Of a DNA stretch of 36,491 nt, positions 8,641 through 16,070 are shown one piece after another. Both the position numbers and the translations under genes were made by a program. The stretch is from Helicobacter cetorum (lineage in GTDB: Bacteria > Campylobacterota > Campylobacteria > Campylobacterales > BB28): assembly GCA_022729755.1 (NCBI GenBank), contig DZAZ01000011.1, positions 1 to 36,491 on the forward strand, read 5' to 3'. The notes beneath the pieces were generated by a model. The model searched no databases and had not been told where the DNA came from. It saw only the letters and a list, made by a program, of their open reading frames with translations. The first letter of the stretch is position 1, and every line of letters begins with the position of its first letter.

Positions 8641-8724
8641 TGAAAAAAGTTATATTTTTCAATCCTCGTCCCACTCTTCAATATAAAATAAAAACTTTTC
8701 TCTTTGATTTTTATTTAAAATAGA
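8641..8724 (+). other. Orphan start with ribosome site after the NACHT gene; possible gene remnant
   Basis: Fifteen bases after the NACHT stop, AAAGG precedes an ATG that opens MKKVIFF and continues for 27 codons to a TAG at 8722-8724. From about 8659 onward the frame is simply the antisense of the Spy-like gene's 3' end, so only about seven codons look like a native gene start. It may be the remains of a third gene of the KAP-NACHT operon, cut off where accessory DNA joins the older chromosome, or it may be chance. I do not propose a functional peptide. Confidence 0.3.
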
Positions 8725-9021
8725 GTGAATTTTTATTAATAACTCCAATTTTATTTGATTAAACTCTTTTGCTAAATTTAAATCAATTTCATTTAAAAAC
8801 TCTAAATTTAAATCATCTTTTAAAAACTCTTGTTGTTTTTTAATTAAAGAATCTCTCTTTTTTTGTCTAAACTTTTTCATTTGATGTTTATATGATTTTA
8901 ATAGTTTTTTTATACTCTCATATTGAATTTGATTTAAATTTAAATTAGTTAAATCCTTTGGAATAGAATGGTCAGCCAAAAGATTTAAAGTTAATAAAAT
9001 TATTAATATGAATTTTACCAT
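8659..9021 (-). CDS. Spy/CpxP-like small periplasmic protein
   Basis: A 120-residue protein with a signal peptide (hydrophobic 4-15, likely cleavage after LLA near residue 16). The rest is charged and helical, with two LTxxQ-like motifs (LNLNQIQ near residue 29 and LNKNQREKF near 102), as in the Spy/CpxP/LTXXQ family of periplasmic chaperone or metal-stress proteins. Family identity rests on pattern and length, not on a strong signature. Its start overlaps the end of the cytochrome b gene by 7 bp, so it is the last gene of the SHP cytochrome operon. It may protect or sense folding of the exported cytochromes; that is inference. Confidence 0.65.
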   Translation of the reverse strand: MVKFILIILLTLNLLADHSIPKDLTNLNLNQIQYESIKKLLKSYKHQMKKFRQKKRDSLIKKQQEFLKDDLNLEFLNEIDLNLAKEFNQIKLELLIKIHSILNKNQREKFLFYIEEWDED

Positions 9022-10133
9022 AAGATTTTTAGGCTTTCTATCATAGTTAAATTTGGTATTTTAATCTCATCGATTAATCCTTTTTCTATGTTTTTATGAC
9101 AAGCTTTACAATTTGCCCTACTTTTAACTTTTTCATTTTTAAATATTTCATTTGGAATTTTTTTATGTTTTTTCTTCCAAAAAGAACTTTCACTTATGCT
9201 GATTTTATCATTGTTTAAGTCATAAAAAGCCTCTTTTTTGGTTGAATTTTCAGCTGAATTTTTGATTAAATACTCTGTAATTTCAACTCTATCTTTTTCA
9301 TCAATACTCGCATCATCTCCAAAATGCTCACTTAAATTACTCATCATTTTTTCCCACGATTTTGCTGGAAGCAGATGAGGAGGATAAATTATATGACAAC
9401 TTGCACACTCTTTTACAAATAATGGAGATTCTTTTGCATAAAAAATTTCTTTATTTACATTTGAAGTTAATATATTATTTGAAGTAAAAGCATAAAAAAA
9501 GATGGCAATTGAGAGAATTAGCCAAATTAAACCAAAAATTTTATGAGTAAAATTTAATTTTAAATTTTTGCCATCTATTGATGATTTATATCCATTAATT
9601 ATTGAATTTAATGTATCGCTTTTGTGAATAAATTTATCAACTAAAACTCCAATAATATGGGCAAAAATTAAAAACATAAATAGATTTGAAAAAAATTCGT
9701 GAATCTCTTTGAATAATTTCATTTCTTTAAATATACTAAAATTTAAAAAGCTTAAAACTCCTCTACCTTCTTGCACACCATAAACCACAAATCCGCTAAT
9801 TACAGCTAATATTCCAACGATTATCATCGCAATCATTACATAACTTGCAATTGGATTGTGTCCGATATAAGCTTTTTTTTCTCCAAAAATATTAAATAAA
9901 TACTCTTTTACTTCAATTAAATTAAAATTAAAATCAGAAAATTTCGAGTATTTTATATCCATAAAACCCCAAAAAACCCTAAAAAGTAATAAAACTCCAA
10001 CACTTATACCACTTGCAATATGCAAAGTCAAAAGAATATCAAAATCACTACTTAAAAATGCAATCAATACAAAAAGAGCTAAAAAGAGGTGAAAAGCCCT
10101 TGTATAGATTGACCAAACAAAAACCCTAATCAT
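9015..10133 (-). CDS. Cytochrome b561 fused to a diheme cytochrome c domain
   Basis: Residues 1-170 form a four-helix cytochrome b561 domain of the bacterial type, with candidate haem b ligands H15, H38, H145 and H159. A fifth membrane helix (about 199-217) leads to a periplasmic diheme cytochrome c domain with CASCH (C243/C246/H247) and CKACH (C342/C345/H346). The c domain is clearly paralogous to the separate diheme protein encoded just upstream: both share a long stretch around SWEKMM-NLSEHFG-DAS. The protein would pass electrons between the quinone pool and periplasmic haem proteins. It overlaps the diheme gene by 8 bp and the Spy-like gene by 7 bp. In better-known SHP operons the b561 and diheme proteins are usually separate, so this fusion beside a stand-alone copy is a duplication variant. 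Confidence 0.88.
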   Translation of the reverse strand: MIRVFVWSIYTRAFHLFLALFVLIAFLSSDFDILLTLHIASGISVGVLLLFRVFWGFMDIKYSKFSDFNFNLIEVKEYLFNIFGEKKAYIGHNPIASYVMIAMIIVGILAVISGFVVYGVQEGRGVLSFLNFSIFKEMKLFKEIHEFFSNLFMFLIFAHIIGVLVDKFIHKSDTLNSIINGYKSSIDGKNLKLNFTHKIFGLIWLILSIAIFFYAFTSNNILTSNVNKEIFYAKESPLFVKECASCHIIYPPHLLPAKSWEKMMSNLSEHFGDDASIDEKDRVEITEYLIKNSAENSTKKEAFYDLNNDKISISESSFWKKKHKKIPNEIFKNEKVKSRANCKACHKNIEKGLIDEIKIPNLTMIESLKILW

Positions 10134-10593
10134 CCCATTTTCCGTAATTTGGAATATTTATATATCGCTCACCATACAAAGCTTTATCAGCACTTTGATG
10201 ACAAGCATTACAATTTGCAATTGAGCCAACCTCTTTTTGAGTTATTAATTTTTGTTGAATTCCACGATGCTCTTTTATAAAATATGGTGTTTCGCTTATT
10301 CTAAGTGGTGTTTGATTACTCGCAATTGAACTGTTAAGCTTTTTAAAATGCTTATGAGTAGTGTTTTCTCCTGAATTTGCACTTAAATAATCCCTCAATG
10401 TTTTTATATCACTCTCATCAAGCGAAGCATCAACCCCAAAATGCTCACTCAAATTCACCATCATTTTTTCCCACGACCTTTTTGGCAAAAGCTCACTTTG
10501 ATATGCAAAATGACAAGCTCCACACTCTTTTTGATAAAGCTCATTCGCATTTAAACTAACTAAAGCAATTAAAATTAATGTAACTTTTTTCAT
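10126..10593 (-). CDS. Diheme cytochrome c (DHC), partner of SHP
   Basis: A 155-residue exported protein with a signal peptide (1-16, ending SLNA) and two haem sites, CGACH (C24/C27/H28) and CNACH (C128/C131/H132). The spacing and the KRSWEKMM-NLSEHFG segment match the diheme cytochrome that accompanies Sphaeroides haem protein. In characterised systems DHC reduces SHP in the periplasm. It lies 9 bp downstream of the SHP-like gene and overlaps the cytochrome b561 fusion gene, so the three form an operon. Confidence 0.88.
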   Translation of the reverse strand: MKKVTLILIALVSLNANELYQKECGACHFAYQSELLPKRSWEKMMVNLSEHFGVDASLDESDIKTLRDYLSANSGENTTHKHFKKLNSSIASNQTPLRISETPYFIKEHRGIQQKLITQKEVGSIANCNACHQSADKALYGERYINIPNYGKWDD

Positions 10594-10602
10594 AAAAACT
10601 CC

Positions 10603-11013
10603 CTATTTACTTAATATATAAACTAAAACATCACCTTTTTCAAGTGAGCTTCCTTCACGATTATAAACATCTCCAAAGTTTCTTTTAAGCCACTTTTGTA
10701 CCTCTTTTACATCGCTAATTCTATTTGAATTTACACTTGGTGCTAAAGGTTCAATGATTTTAGATGTATTTACATTTTTGCCACTTGTGGTTAAATCACT
10801 ATTGTGACAACTTATACAAGCTATTTCACTTCCCTTTTTACCGATATGTTTTGAAGTAAAAATTTGCTCACCTCTTTTAACATCAAAATTTTTAAAGTTT
10901 GGATTTTCTTTTTTGACTTCAGTTGCCAAAGTCTCTAAATAAGCCTTTACTTCAGTGTTTGGCTCTTTTGCAAAAGCTACTAAAGTTATTAAAACTAAAG
11001 TGTATCTTCTCAT
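10603..11013 (-). CDS. SHP-like monohaem cytochrome c (DUF1924 family)
   Basis: A 136-residue protein with a signal peptide (1-15) and a single haem site CISCH (C66/C69/H70). The sequence EPLAPSVNSNR (residues 88-98) matches the conserved region of DUF1924/SHP proteins, where an asparagine acts as the unusual second axial haem ligand that swings away on reduction; N95 or N97 is the candidate here. SHPs bind O2, NO and other small ligands and are reduced by DHC. It is first in the operon SHP-DHC-cyt b561/DHC-Spy-like, and a strong promoter with a tandem repeat lies directly upstream. Confidence 0.85.
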   Translation of the reverse strand: MRRYTLVLITLVAFAKEPNTEVKAYLETLATEVKKENPNFKNFDVKRGEQIFTSKHIGKKGSEIACISCHNSDLTTSGKNVNTSKIIEPLAPSVNSNRISDVKEVQKWLKRNFGDVYNREGSSLEKGDVLVYILSK

Positions 11014-11031
11014 TTTCTATCCTTTTTTTGA

Positions 11032-11060
11032 TTTATAAAAGTATAGAAAAAAAGTGTCAA
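11032..11060 (-). promoter_or_regulatory. Near-consensus sigma-70 promoter for the SHP cytochrome operon
   Basis: Read on the minus strand, TTGACA (11055-11060) is followed by exactly 17 bp and then TATAAA (11032-11037), with AAAGGAT as ribosome site before the ATG at 11013. Five of six -10 bases and all -35 bases fit consensus. A perfect -35 box is notable because promoters in this phylum usually lack one. Confidence 0.7.
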
Positions 11061-11077
11061 GATTGGGTTTATATCTC

Positions 11078-11099
11078 TTTACAATTTATTTACAATTTA
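11078..11099 (-). promoter_or_regulatory. Perfect 11-bp tandem repeat upstream of the SHP promoter, probable OmpR-type operator
   Basis: TTTACAATTTA occurs twice back to back (11078-11088 and 11089-11099, plus-strand reading). It begins 17 bp upstream of the -35 box, on one face of the helix, and covers the last codons of the sensor kinase gene. OmpR/PhoB-type regulators bind direct repeats spaced 10-11 bp, so this is a candidate activator site. The bound regulator is not known. Confidence 0.6.
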
Positions 11100-12306
11100 G
11101 GAAAAAAATTTCAAAACTATTAAATCCATTTTCATATTCATAAGTTAATTTAAAATTATGTTTATCTAAAATTGTTTTTACTATATTAAGCCCTAAACCA
11201 TAGCCTTTTGTGGTTTTATGCTCTTCTCTATTAAACTCTTTTAAATAAAATTCAAGTGGTTTTGTAAGTTTTTCTCCTTTGCTTTTGAGCATAATTTTTT
11301 GCTCTTTTGAAATTATAAAAATTGGATAAGAAGTAGTATATTTTAAACCATTGTCTATTAAGTTTTTAAGGGCAATTGAAAGATAATTAATATCTCCATA
11401 AATCAAAAAATTATCACTTATTTCAATTTTTATTAACTCTTCATCTTCAATGAAAAGTTTTGAAAGTGCTTCAAGTATCAATCTTTCACTTCCGAATTTT
11501 TCAAAATTTAAGTTTTGATTTACATTTAATTTTTCTAAACTTAAAATTTCACTACTAAGCATATCTAATTCATTAAAAGCTTTTTTTAAAAGTAATTTAT
11601 ATTTTGAATTTTCAATCATTTCAAGAGCTAATTTACCTTTTGAAATTGGAGTTTTAAGCTCGTGAGAAATATCTCTTAAAAGTCTTTCTCTTGCTTTTAT
11701 TAAATTATCCAAATTTTCAGCCATTAAATTAAAAGTTTGGCCAAGAACTCCTATTTCATCATTAGCATTTATTTTCACTCTTATTGAATAGTTGCCATCA
11801 CCAAAAGATTTCAACTCTTTTACAATATATTTTATTGGTAATAAAAGTTTAATCAAAATTATAAATATAACTATCAACATAGAAATATCAATAACTACTA
11901 AAAAATTTAAAAAACTTCTCTTGCTAAATTCACTCTCTTGAGATAAATCAAGTGCTAAAATTTCATCATCTAAATATTTCATATACAAAAAATATCTATT
12001 ATCATCGTGTTTTAATATTTTAATAGCCCCAAAAGTACTATTTACTTCATAAATATTTATTGAATTTTTCAAATAGTGTTCTATCTCTTTTAATTTTATA
12101 AAACCAAATTCATTTAAATTTTTATCCAAAAGTTCATAATTTGCACTTGAGAGATTTTTAAATAACTCTTTTGAGTTTTGTAAATATTTTTCTTTTAATA
12201 TCAATTCTATTTTTTCGTTAGTAATTGAATTTATCTCTCTTGCAACAATTAGCATTACAATAAAACTAACAATAAATAAAATAGTAACTTTTTTAAAAAT
12301 TGACAT
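11086..12306 (-). CDS. Sensor histidine kinase, ArsS-like
   Basis: A 406-residue membrane kinase: N-terminal helix (7-24), periplasmic sensor (about 25-130), second helix (about 132-155), HAMP, then a phosphoacceptor helix with RDISHELKTPISKGK (H215) and an ATPase domain with N box LIDNGLKYT and a G2 box GYGLGLNIVKTIL. In place of the usual DxGxG G1 box it has LKSKGEKL, a variant I associate with the ArsS group of Campylobacterota. It lies upstream of the SHP operon on the same strand, with the kinase stop inside the probable operator. No response regulator gene flanks it: upstream there are 470 bp of non-coding DNA. Its partner must be encoded elsewhere or has been lost. Confidence 0.85.
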   Translation of the reverse strand: MSIFKKVTILFIVSFIVMLIVAREINSITNEKIELILKEKYLQNSKELFKNLSSANYELLDKNLNEFGFIKLKEIEHYLKNSINIYEVNSTFGAIKILKHDDNRYFLYMKYLDDEILALDLSQESEFSKRSFLNFLVVIDISMLIVIFIILIKLLLPIKYIVKELKSFGDGNYSIRVKINANDEIGVLGQTFNLMAENLDNLIKARERLLRDISHELKTPISKGKLALEMIENSKYKLLLKKAFNELDMLSSEILSLEKLNVNQNLNFEKFGSERLILEALSKLFIEDEELIKIEISDNFLIYGDINYLSIALKNLIDNGLKYTTSYPIFIISKEQKIMLKSKGEKLTKPLEFYLKEFNREEHKTTKGYGLGLNIVKTILDKHNFKLTYEYENGFNSFEIFFLNCK

Positions 12307-12413
12307 ATTTATCCAATAAATTTATATGAAAATAGAGATAAGAATATCTTTATTTTTTAAATATTCACTTAATTTTTGATTTAATCAAATCAAAAAAATT
12401 TTATATCAATCAT

Positions 12414-12538
12414 ATAACACCAAAGCCAATACAAAAACAATGATTTTAAATTAATAGCTTTGCCGTAAATAGATAGAAGCTCAATATTGTAAATTATAAA
12501 AATTAAAAACCATTATTTTGAGTTAGCTTTGGTATAAC
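12414..12538. mobile_element. Probable miniature inverted-repeat element (about 115 bp) with 5-bp direct repeats
   Basis: The segment 12419-12533 begins and ends with imperfect terminal inverted repeats of about 32 bp. The left end reads ACCAAAGCCAATACAAAAAC and the right end, complemented, ACCAAAGCTAACTCAAAATA; with one gap about 25 of 32 positions match, including the first eight. ATAAC flanks both sides exactly (12414-12418 and 12534-12538), as expected of a target duplication. The 50-odd bp between the arms do not code. It could also fold as one long hairpin RNA. Confidence 0.55.
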
Positions 12539-12578
12539 CTATTCCTTATTTATACTTACATTTAGCTTAATATTTGTA

Positions 12579-12715
12579 TTATATTTTAACTTTTTTTTCA
12601 ATTTTGGCTATTTGAGAATAACGATTTTCAAAATTTTGTTTTATTTGCTTGGGGTATTATATTTGTTTAGATTTCGTTCAATGATTGTTTTTTTAACAAA
12701 AAAGCAAAAATCCAT
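12579..12715 (-). pseudogene. Decayed small reading frame with intact ribosome site, possible transposase remnant
   Basis: On the minus strand AGGAG (12723-12727) is correctly spaced before an ATG at 12715 that opens 24 codons (MDFCFFVKKTIIERNLNKY...) and stops at 12641. A single frameshift in the CCCC run near 12655 would extend the frame through a lysine-rich stretch (NFENRYSQIAKIEKKVKI) to a stop at 12579. The good ribosome site, the frameshift and the adjoining inverted-repeat element suggest the 5' end of a dead insertion-sequence gene. I cannot name a family. Confidence 0.3.
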
Positions 12716-12778
12716 AATTAAACTCCTAGATTGACATTGATTTGAAATGAAAGTGGAAGTAAAAGAAAAAAAAAGGGG

Positions 12779-13156
12779 TTACTTTTCAACTAAATTAAAT
12801 GTTAAATTTTCAAAATCCTCTGCAAACTCTTCTCCATATTCAAGTGCTGCATCATTATCTTTATTGTATAGCCAATTTACCGTGATTTTTTTACCTTCTG
12901 TGGTTGCTTCTTCAAACATATCAAAAATATCCATTAAAATTTTTGAAGTACTACTATTAAAATAAAACATTTCAATATTAAAAATTGCTTCTTGATTTAA
13001 ATTTTGAAGATACTCCTCAATCCATTTAATAATAGGTTCATAAAATTCTGAACTATTTTCAGGATACGATTCGCCACTAATTTCGTGAATATTTGTATTT
13101 GGATTTAAAGTAATTTTTGGTGAACTTTTTGTTGGTTCTATCTGTAACATTTCCAT
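12779..13156 (-). CDS. siaC: SiaC-family regulatory phosphoprotein (DUF1987)
   Basis: A 125-residue protein matching DUF1987/SiaC in length and layout. The conserved phospho-site region is FYFNSSTSK (residues 64-72); one of S68, S69, T70 or S71 would be the residue phosphorylated by SiaB. In Pseudomonas, unphosphorylated SiaC binds and activates the diguanylate cyclase SiaD, and the phosphatase SiaA resets it. It lies 12 bp downstream of siaB. No SiaA or SiaD homologue is in the window, so the output is unknown. A T-rich run directly after the stop on the minus strand may end transcription. Confidence 0.8.
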   Translation of the reverse strand: MEMLQIEPTKSSPKITLNPNTNIHEISGESYPENSSEFYEPIIKWIEEYLQNLNQEAIFNIEMFYFNSSTSKILMDIFDMFEEATTEGKKITVNWLYNKDNDAALEYGEEFAEDFENLTFNLVEK

Positions 13157-13168
13157 CTTCCTTCCCTT

Positions 13169-13714
13169 TTAAACTATTGTTTTTATGGTAAAGTAAAAAT
13201 TATTATTATCAATAAATTCAAAATTATACTCTATTGGTTCACTTGATTTTTTAGCCATTTCGATTAATCCAAGCCCTGCACCTTTACTATGCTCATCTGA
13301 AGTTAATTTTCTTTTTTGTTTGTAATACTCTTTTAATTCATCTTTGCTCATTTTTGAAATTTTTTCCAAACTTCCTTCTAATCTCTCTTTTTGCTCTTTT
13401 GTAACTTTATTTCCACCGATAATAAAATATTTACTCTCTTTTTGTCCAACTATTATCATTCCAAAACTAATTTCACTATTAACATCATTTTGTAAAGGCT
13501 TATCAACCGAATAGTTAATAACATTTTGCATCTGTTCTACAAATATAGAGAAAACTTTTAATGAAGTGTTTGTATTTAGGTCATCTGTTTGCATTTTATT
13601 TCTTAAAACTGAACCAATTCCTTCCACAACATTGTGCGATATTGGTCCAATAAAACTAAAAATAATTCCATCATTTTCTAAATCTGTTTTGAATTTATAC
13701 AACTCTTTTAACAT
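13169..13714 (-). CDS. siaB: SiaB-family protein kinase
   Basis: A 181-residue single-domain GHKL-type kinase. The N-box region EQMQNVINYS (60-69) supplies the ATP-Mg contacts and GAGLGLIEMAKKS (145-157) is the glycine lid, both as in SiaB. There is no DHp helix or receiver domain, so it is not a two-component kinase. Its expected substrate is SiaC, encoded 12 bp downstream. It starts 13 bp after the stop of bamA, so both may ride on bamA transcription. Confidence 0.8.
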   Translation of the reverse strand: MLKELYKFKTDLENDGIIFSFIGPISHNVVEGIGSVLRNKMQTDDLNTNTSLKVFSIFVEQMQNVINYSVDKPLQNDVNSEISFGMIIVGQKESKYFIIGGNKVTKEQKERLEGSLEKISKMSKDELKEYYKQKRKLTSDEHSKGAGLGLIEMAKKSSEPIEYNFEFIDNNNFYFTIKTIV

Positions 13715-13727
13715 TTTTTATCCTTTT

Positions 13728-15968
13728 TTAAAATCTAGTTCCCATTGTAAACTCAAATGTAGAAGTTCTATCATCAGCTTCTGCATTTAATGCTTTTGCA
13801 AAAATTAATTGAATCGGTCCAACAGGTGAAATCCACTCAAGGGCAACTCCAGTCCCACTTCTTGTCATTTCATTAAATTCATCTTCACCAATCATTCCAT
13901 AATCATAGAAAAATGCTAATCTCATTTTTGCCGACTCAATCAAAGGAATACTAGCTTCAATTGAGTTTGAAAAAGTGCTTTTTGCACCTAAGAGTTTATA
14001 TCTTTTTTTGCCCTCGTGGTCAATGTAATACTCTTTTGGCGAAATAGAACTTGACTCATAACCTCTTACACTTTTTATACCACCCATATAAAATTTTTCA
14101 TTGATAGGAAGATAACCGTTATCCTCGATATATCCAAGTCTTGCTTTGTATCGCAAAATTAAATCATAATCGATTAACTCTTTTAAACCATAAAAATAGT
14201 TAAAACTATCATAATTTTTAATAAATTCAGCCTCTCCTCCAACTCCTGCAAACTCTAAACTTGAACTAGCTATAAATCCACTTCGAGGATTGTAATAATC
14301 ATCTGTGTTATTAAATGTAATCGATGGAATGATTGAACTTTTTTTGAATTTTTCATCATAAATATAATAACTTGTTGAATTTTCATCTAAATTTTCAAGT
14401 TGACTATCTACATATTGATAAGCTAAAGCCCCTTTTAAGTGTCTTGTGAAATATTTTCCAAGTGTAATTCCACCACCTTTTCTATTGTCAATATAATCAT
14501 AAGCTTCATATTCACTGTTATATAAATCAACTCCTAGCGAATAATCACTATCAAAAACTCTTTGATTATAAACTCCTGTGTTAAATCGTAAATATTTTGA
14601 AGAGTAATCAATCGTGAAATCAAGCTCAATTCCACTTCCAAAAATATTTTTATCACTTACACTAGCATTAACTAAAATACCACCATAACTACCATATCCA
14701 CCACCAAGCATAACATTTCCTGTCGGGGCTTCTTTAACTTCAACTACCAAATCCATCTCATTAGTTGAAACTCTTTTTTCTTTAATGTCAACTGCCTCAA
14801 AATAACTTGTTCTTTTGAGTGCATTTTTTGAATCTGTCAAATCGGTTAAATTATATAAATCTTTTGGAGCTAAAAATACTTCTCTTCTAATTACTTTATC
14901 AAGTGTTTTTATATTTCCACTAACAATTACATCTCTAATGTAAACTTTATCGCCAACATCGACTTTATAGACAACTTCAACACTTTTTTTCTCTTCATTT
15001 TTAATAAAATCAGGCATAATATCTACATAAGCATAACCTAAGTTTGCAATTTTTTCTTTAATTTTTTCCATATCTTTTCTAAAAACATCTATATTAAAAA
15101 CTTGATTTACTTTTAATTTTAAATCCTCTTGCAACTTATTTTTATCTACAACATTTTCGCTCAAATCTATTTTAATATCACTCACACTATAAGGATTTCC
15201 CTCTTCAATTTGATAATTTAAAGTAGCTTCATAATTGGTAAAATCAACTTTTAAAAATGGTTTTGAAACCTTTGTATCTAAAAAACCTTTTTGCATATAT
15301 AAATTTTTTATTCTCGAATTATCAACTTCAATCTCATTTAATTTAAGTTTTCCATCATTCCTACCCCAAAGCCAACCTAAAAAATCCTCTTCTTTATTTG
15401 CAATTACATCTTCAATTTCTTCTTTTTTAAACTCTTTTTTACCACAAAAACTAAGCTCTTTTATAAAGATATTTTCGCCTTTATTTACTAAAAATTTAAC
15501 TTCAACACTTTTTTCATTTAAATTTTTACTCTCAACCTCAACAACAGTATCAAAATAACCTTCAGCTTCAATCGCTTCCATTATATTTAATTTTGATTGC
15601 GCTATTTTTTTGCTATTAAATATATCACCTTTTTTAATATCTAAAATCTCTTTTCTTTTATCCAAATTCCCATCACCTTCAAGATAACCCTCAATAGTTA
15701 TTTTTGCAACAATTGGTTTTTCTTTGAAGTGATAAGTTAAAACTCCATCTTTTTCATCAACCCAAATATCCTCAAAATAGCCTTGCTTAAAAAATAATTT
15801 TATAGATTCGTCAATAGTTTCAATATTTATTTTATCGCCCTTATCAAGTTTTATCATTTCCAAAGCACTATCTTTTGAAATTTGATTTAATCCCTCAAGT
15901 TTTATCTCTTTTATTTCAGCTAAAAGCGAAGTTGAGATTAAAAGCAAAGTAGCAATCTTTTTTTTCAT
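13728..15968 (-). CDS. bamA: Outer-membrane protein assembly factor BamA (Omp85)
   Basis: A 746-residue Omp85 protein that inserts beta-barrel proteins into the outer membrane. It has a signal peptide (1-17, ending SLLA), a run of POTRA domains (about 18-380, five expected) and a C-terminal 16-stranded barrel ending in phenylalanine (TFEFTMGTRF). The conserved lid-loop motif VRGY is at about residue 631. Length is a little under that of the E. coli protein (810). AGGA lies 8 bp before the ATG. siaB and siaC follow closely on the same strand. An Omp85 of the TamA type is excluded by the number of POTRA domains. Confidence 0.93.
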   Translation of the reverse strand: MKKKIATLLLISTSLLAEIKEIKLEGLNQISKDSALEMIKLDKGDKINIETIDESIKLFFKQGYFEDIWVDEKDGVLTYHFKEKPIVAKITIEGYLEGDGNLDKRKEILDIKKGDIFNSKKIAQSKLNIMEAIEAEGYFDTVVEVESKNLNEKSVEVKFLVNKGENIFIKELSFCGKKEFKKEEIEDVIANKEEDFLGWLWGRNDGKLKLNEIEVDNSRIKNLYMQKGFLDTKVSKPFLKVDFTNYEATLNYQIEEGNPYSVSDIKIDLSENVVDKNKLQEDLKLKVNQVFNIDVFRKDMEKIKEKIANLGYAYVDIMPDFIKNEEKKSVEVVYKVDVGDKVYIRDVIVSGNIKTLDKVIRREVFLAPKDLYNLTDLTDSKNALKRTSYFEAVDIKEKRVSTNEMDLVVEVKEAPTGNVMLGGGYGSYGGILVNASVSDKNIFGSGIELDFTIDYSSKYLRFNTGVYNQRVFDSDYSLGVDLYNSEYEAYDYIDNRKGGGITLGKYFTRHLKGALAYQYVDSQLENLDENSTSYYIYDEKFKKSSIIPSITFNNTDDYYNPRSGFIASSSLEFAGVGGEAEFIKNYDSFNYFYGLKELIDYDLILRYKARLGYIEDNGYLPINEKFYMGGIKSVRGYESSSISPKEYYIDHEGKKRYKLLGAKSTFSNSIEASIPLIESAKMRLAFFYDYGMIGEDEFNEMTRSGTGVALEWISPVGPIQLIFAKALNAEADDRTSTFEFTMGTRF

Positions 15969-16042
15969 CTATATTTCCTAATAATTTTGGGGGTATGTTA
16001 ACAATTTTTTAATTAATGTTGATTAAAAGAGTTAAAAGAGAT

Positions 16043-16070
16043 GAGGTTTAAAGTGTTAACTTTTAAACTC
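16043..16070 (-). terminator. Imperfect hairpin at the 3' end of the chemoreceptor gene
   Basis: GAGGTTTAAAGT and ACTTTTAAACTC form a stem of 12 pairs with two mismatches around a GTTA loop, spanning the chemoreceptor stop codon. It is A/T-rich with only a weak U-tract beyond, so it is a poor intrinsic terminator at best. Confidence 0.3.

Larger units (their letters stand above)
12307..12778. other. Non-coding interval with mobile-element remnants
   Basis: No intact gene is seen in this 472-bp stretch between the ArsS-like kinase start and the siaC stop, which are both on the minus strand. It holds the inverted-repeat element and the decayed reading frame listed separately, plus a weak AT-only hairpin near 12337-12352. 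The expected position for the kinase's response regulator is occupied by this interval. Confidence 0.7.

Noticed and set aside
12337-12352. Hairpin AGATA/TATCT followed by T run as a terminator
   Set aside because: There is no plus-strand gene upstream to terminate and the stem is five A/T-rich pairs; left as background.
12747-12965. Plus-strand frame of 72 codons overlapping siaC
   Set aside because: Antisense to the conserved siaC gene, with no recognisable product.
15235-15558. Plus-strand frame of 107 codons inside bamA
   Set aside because: Antisense to the POTRA region; serine/phenylalanine-rich composition typical of shadow frames in A/T-rich DNA.
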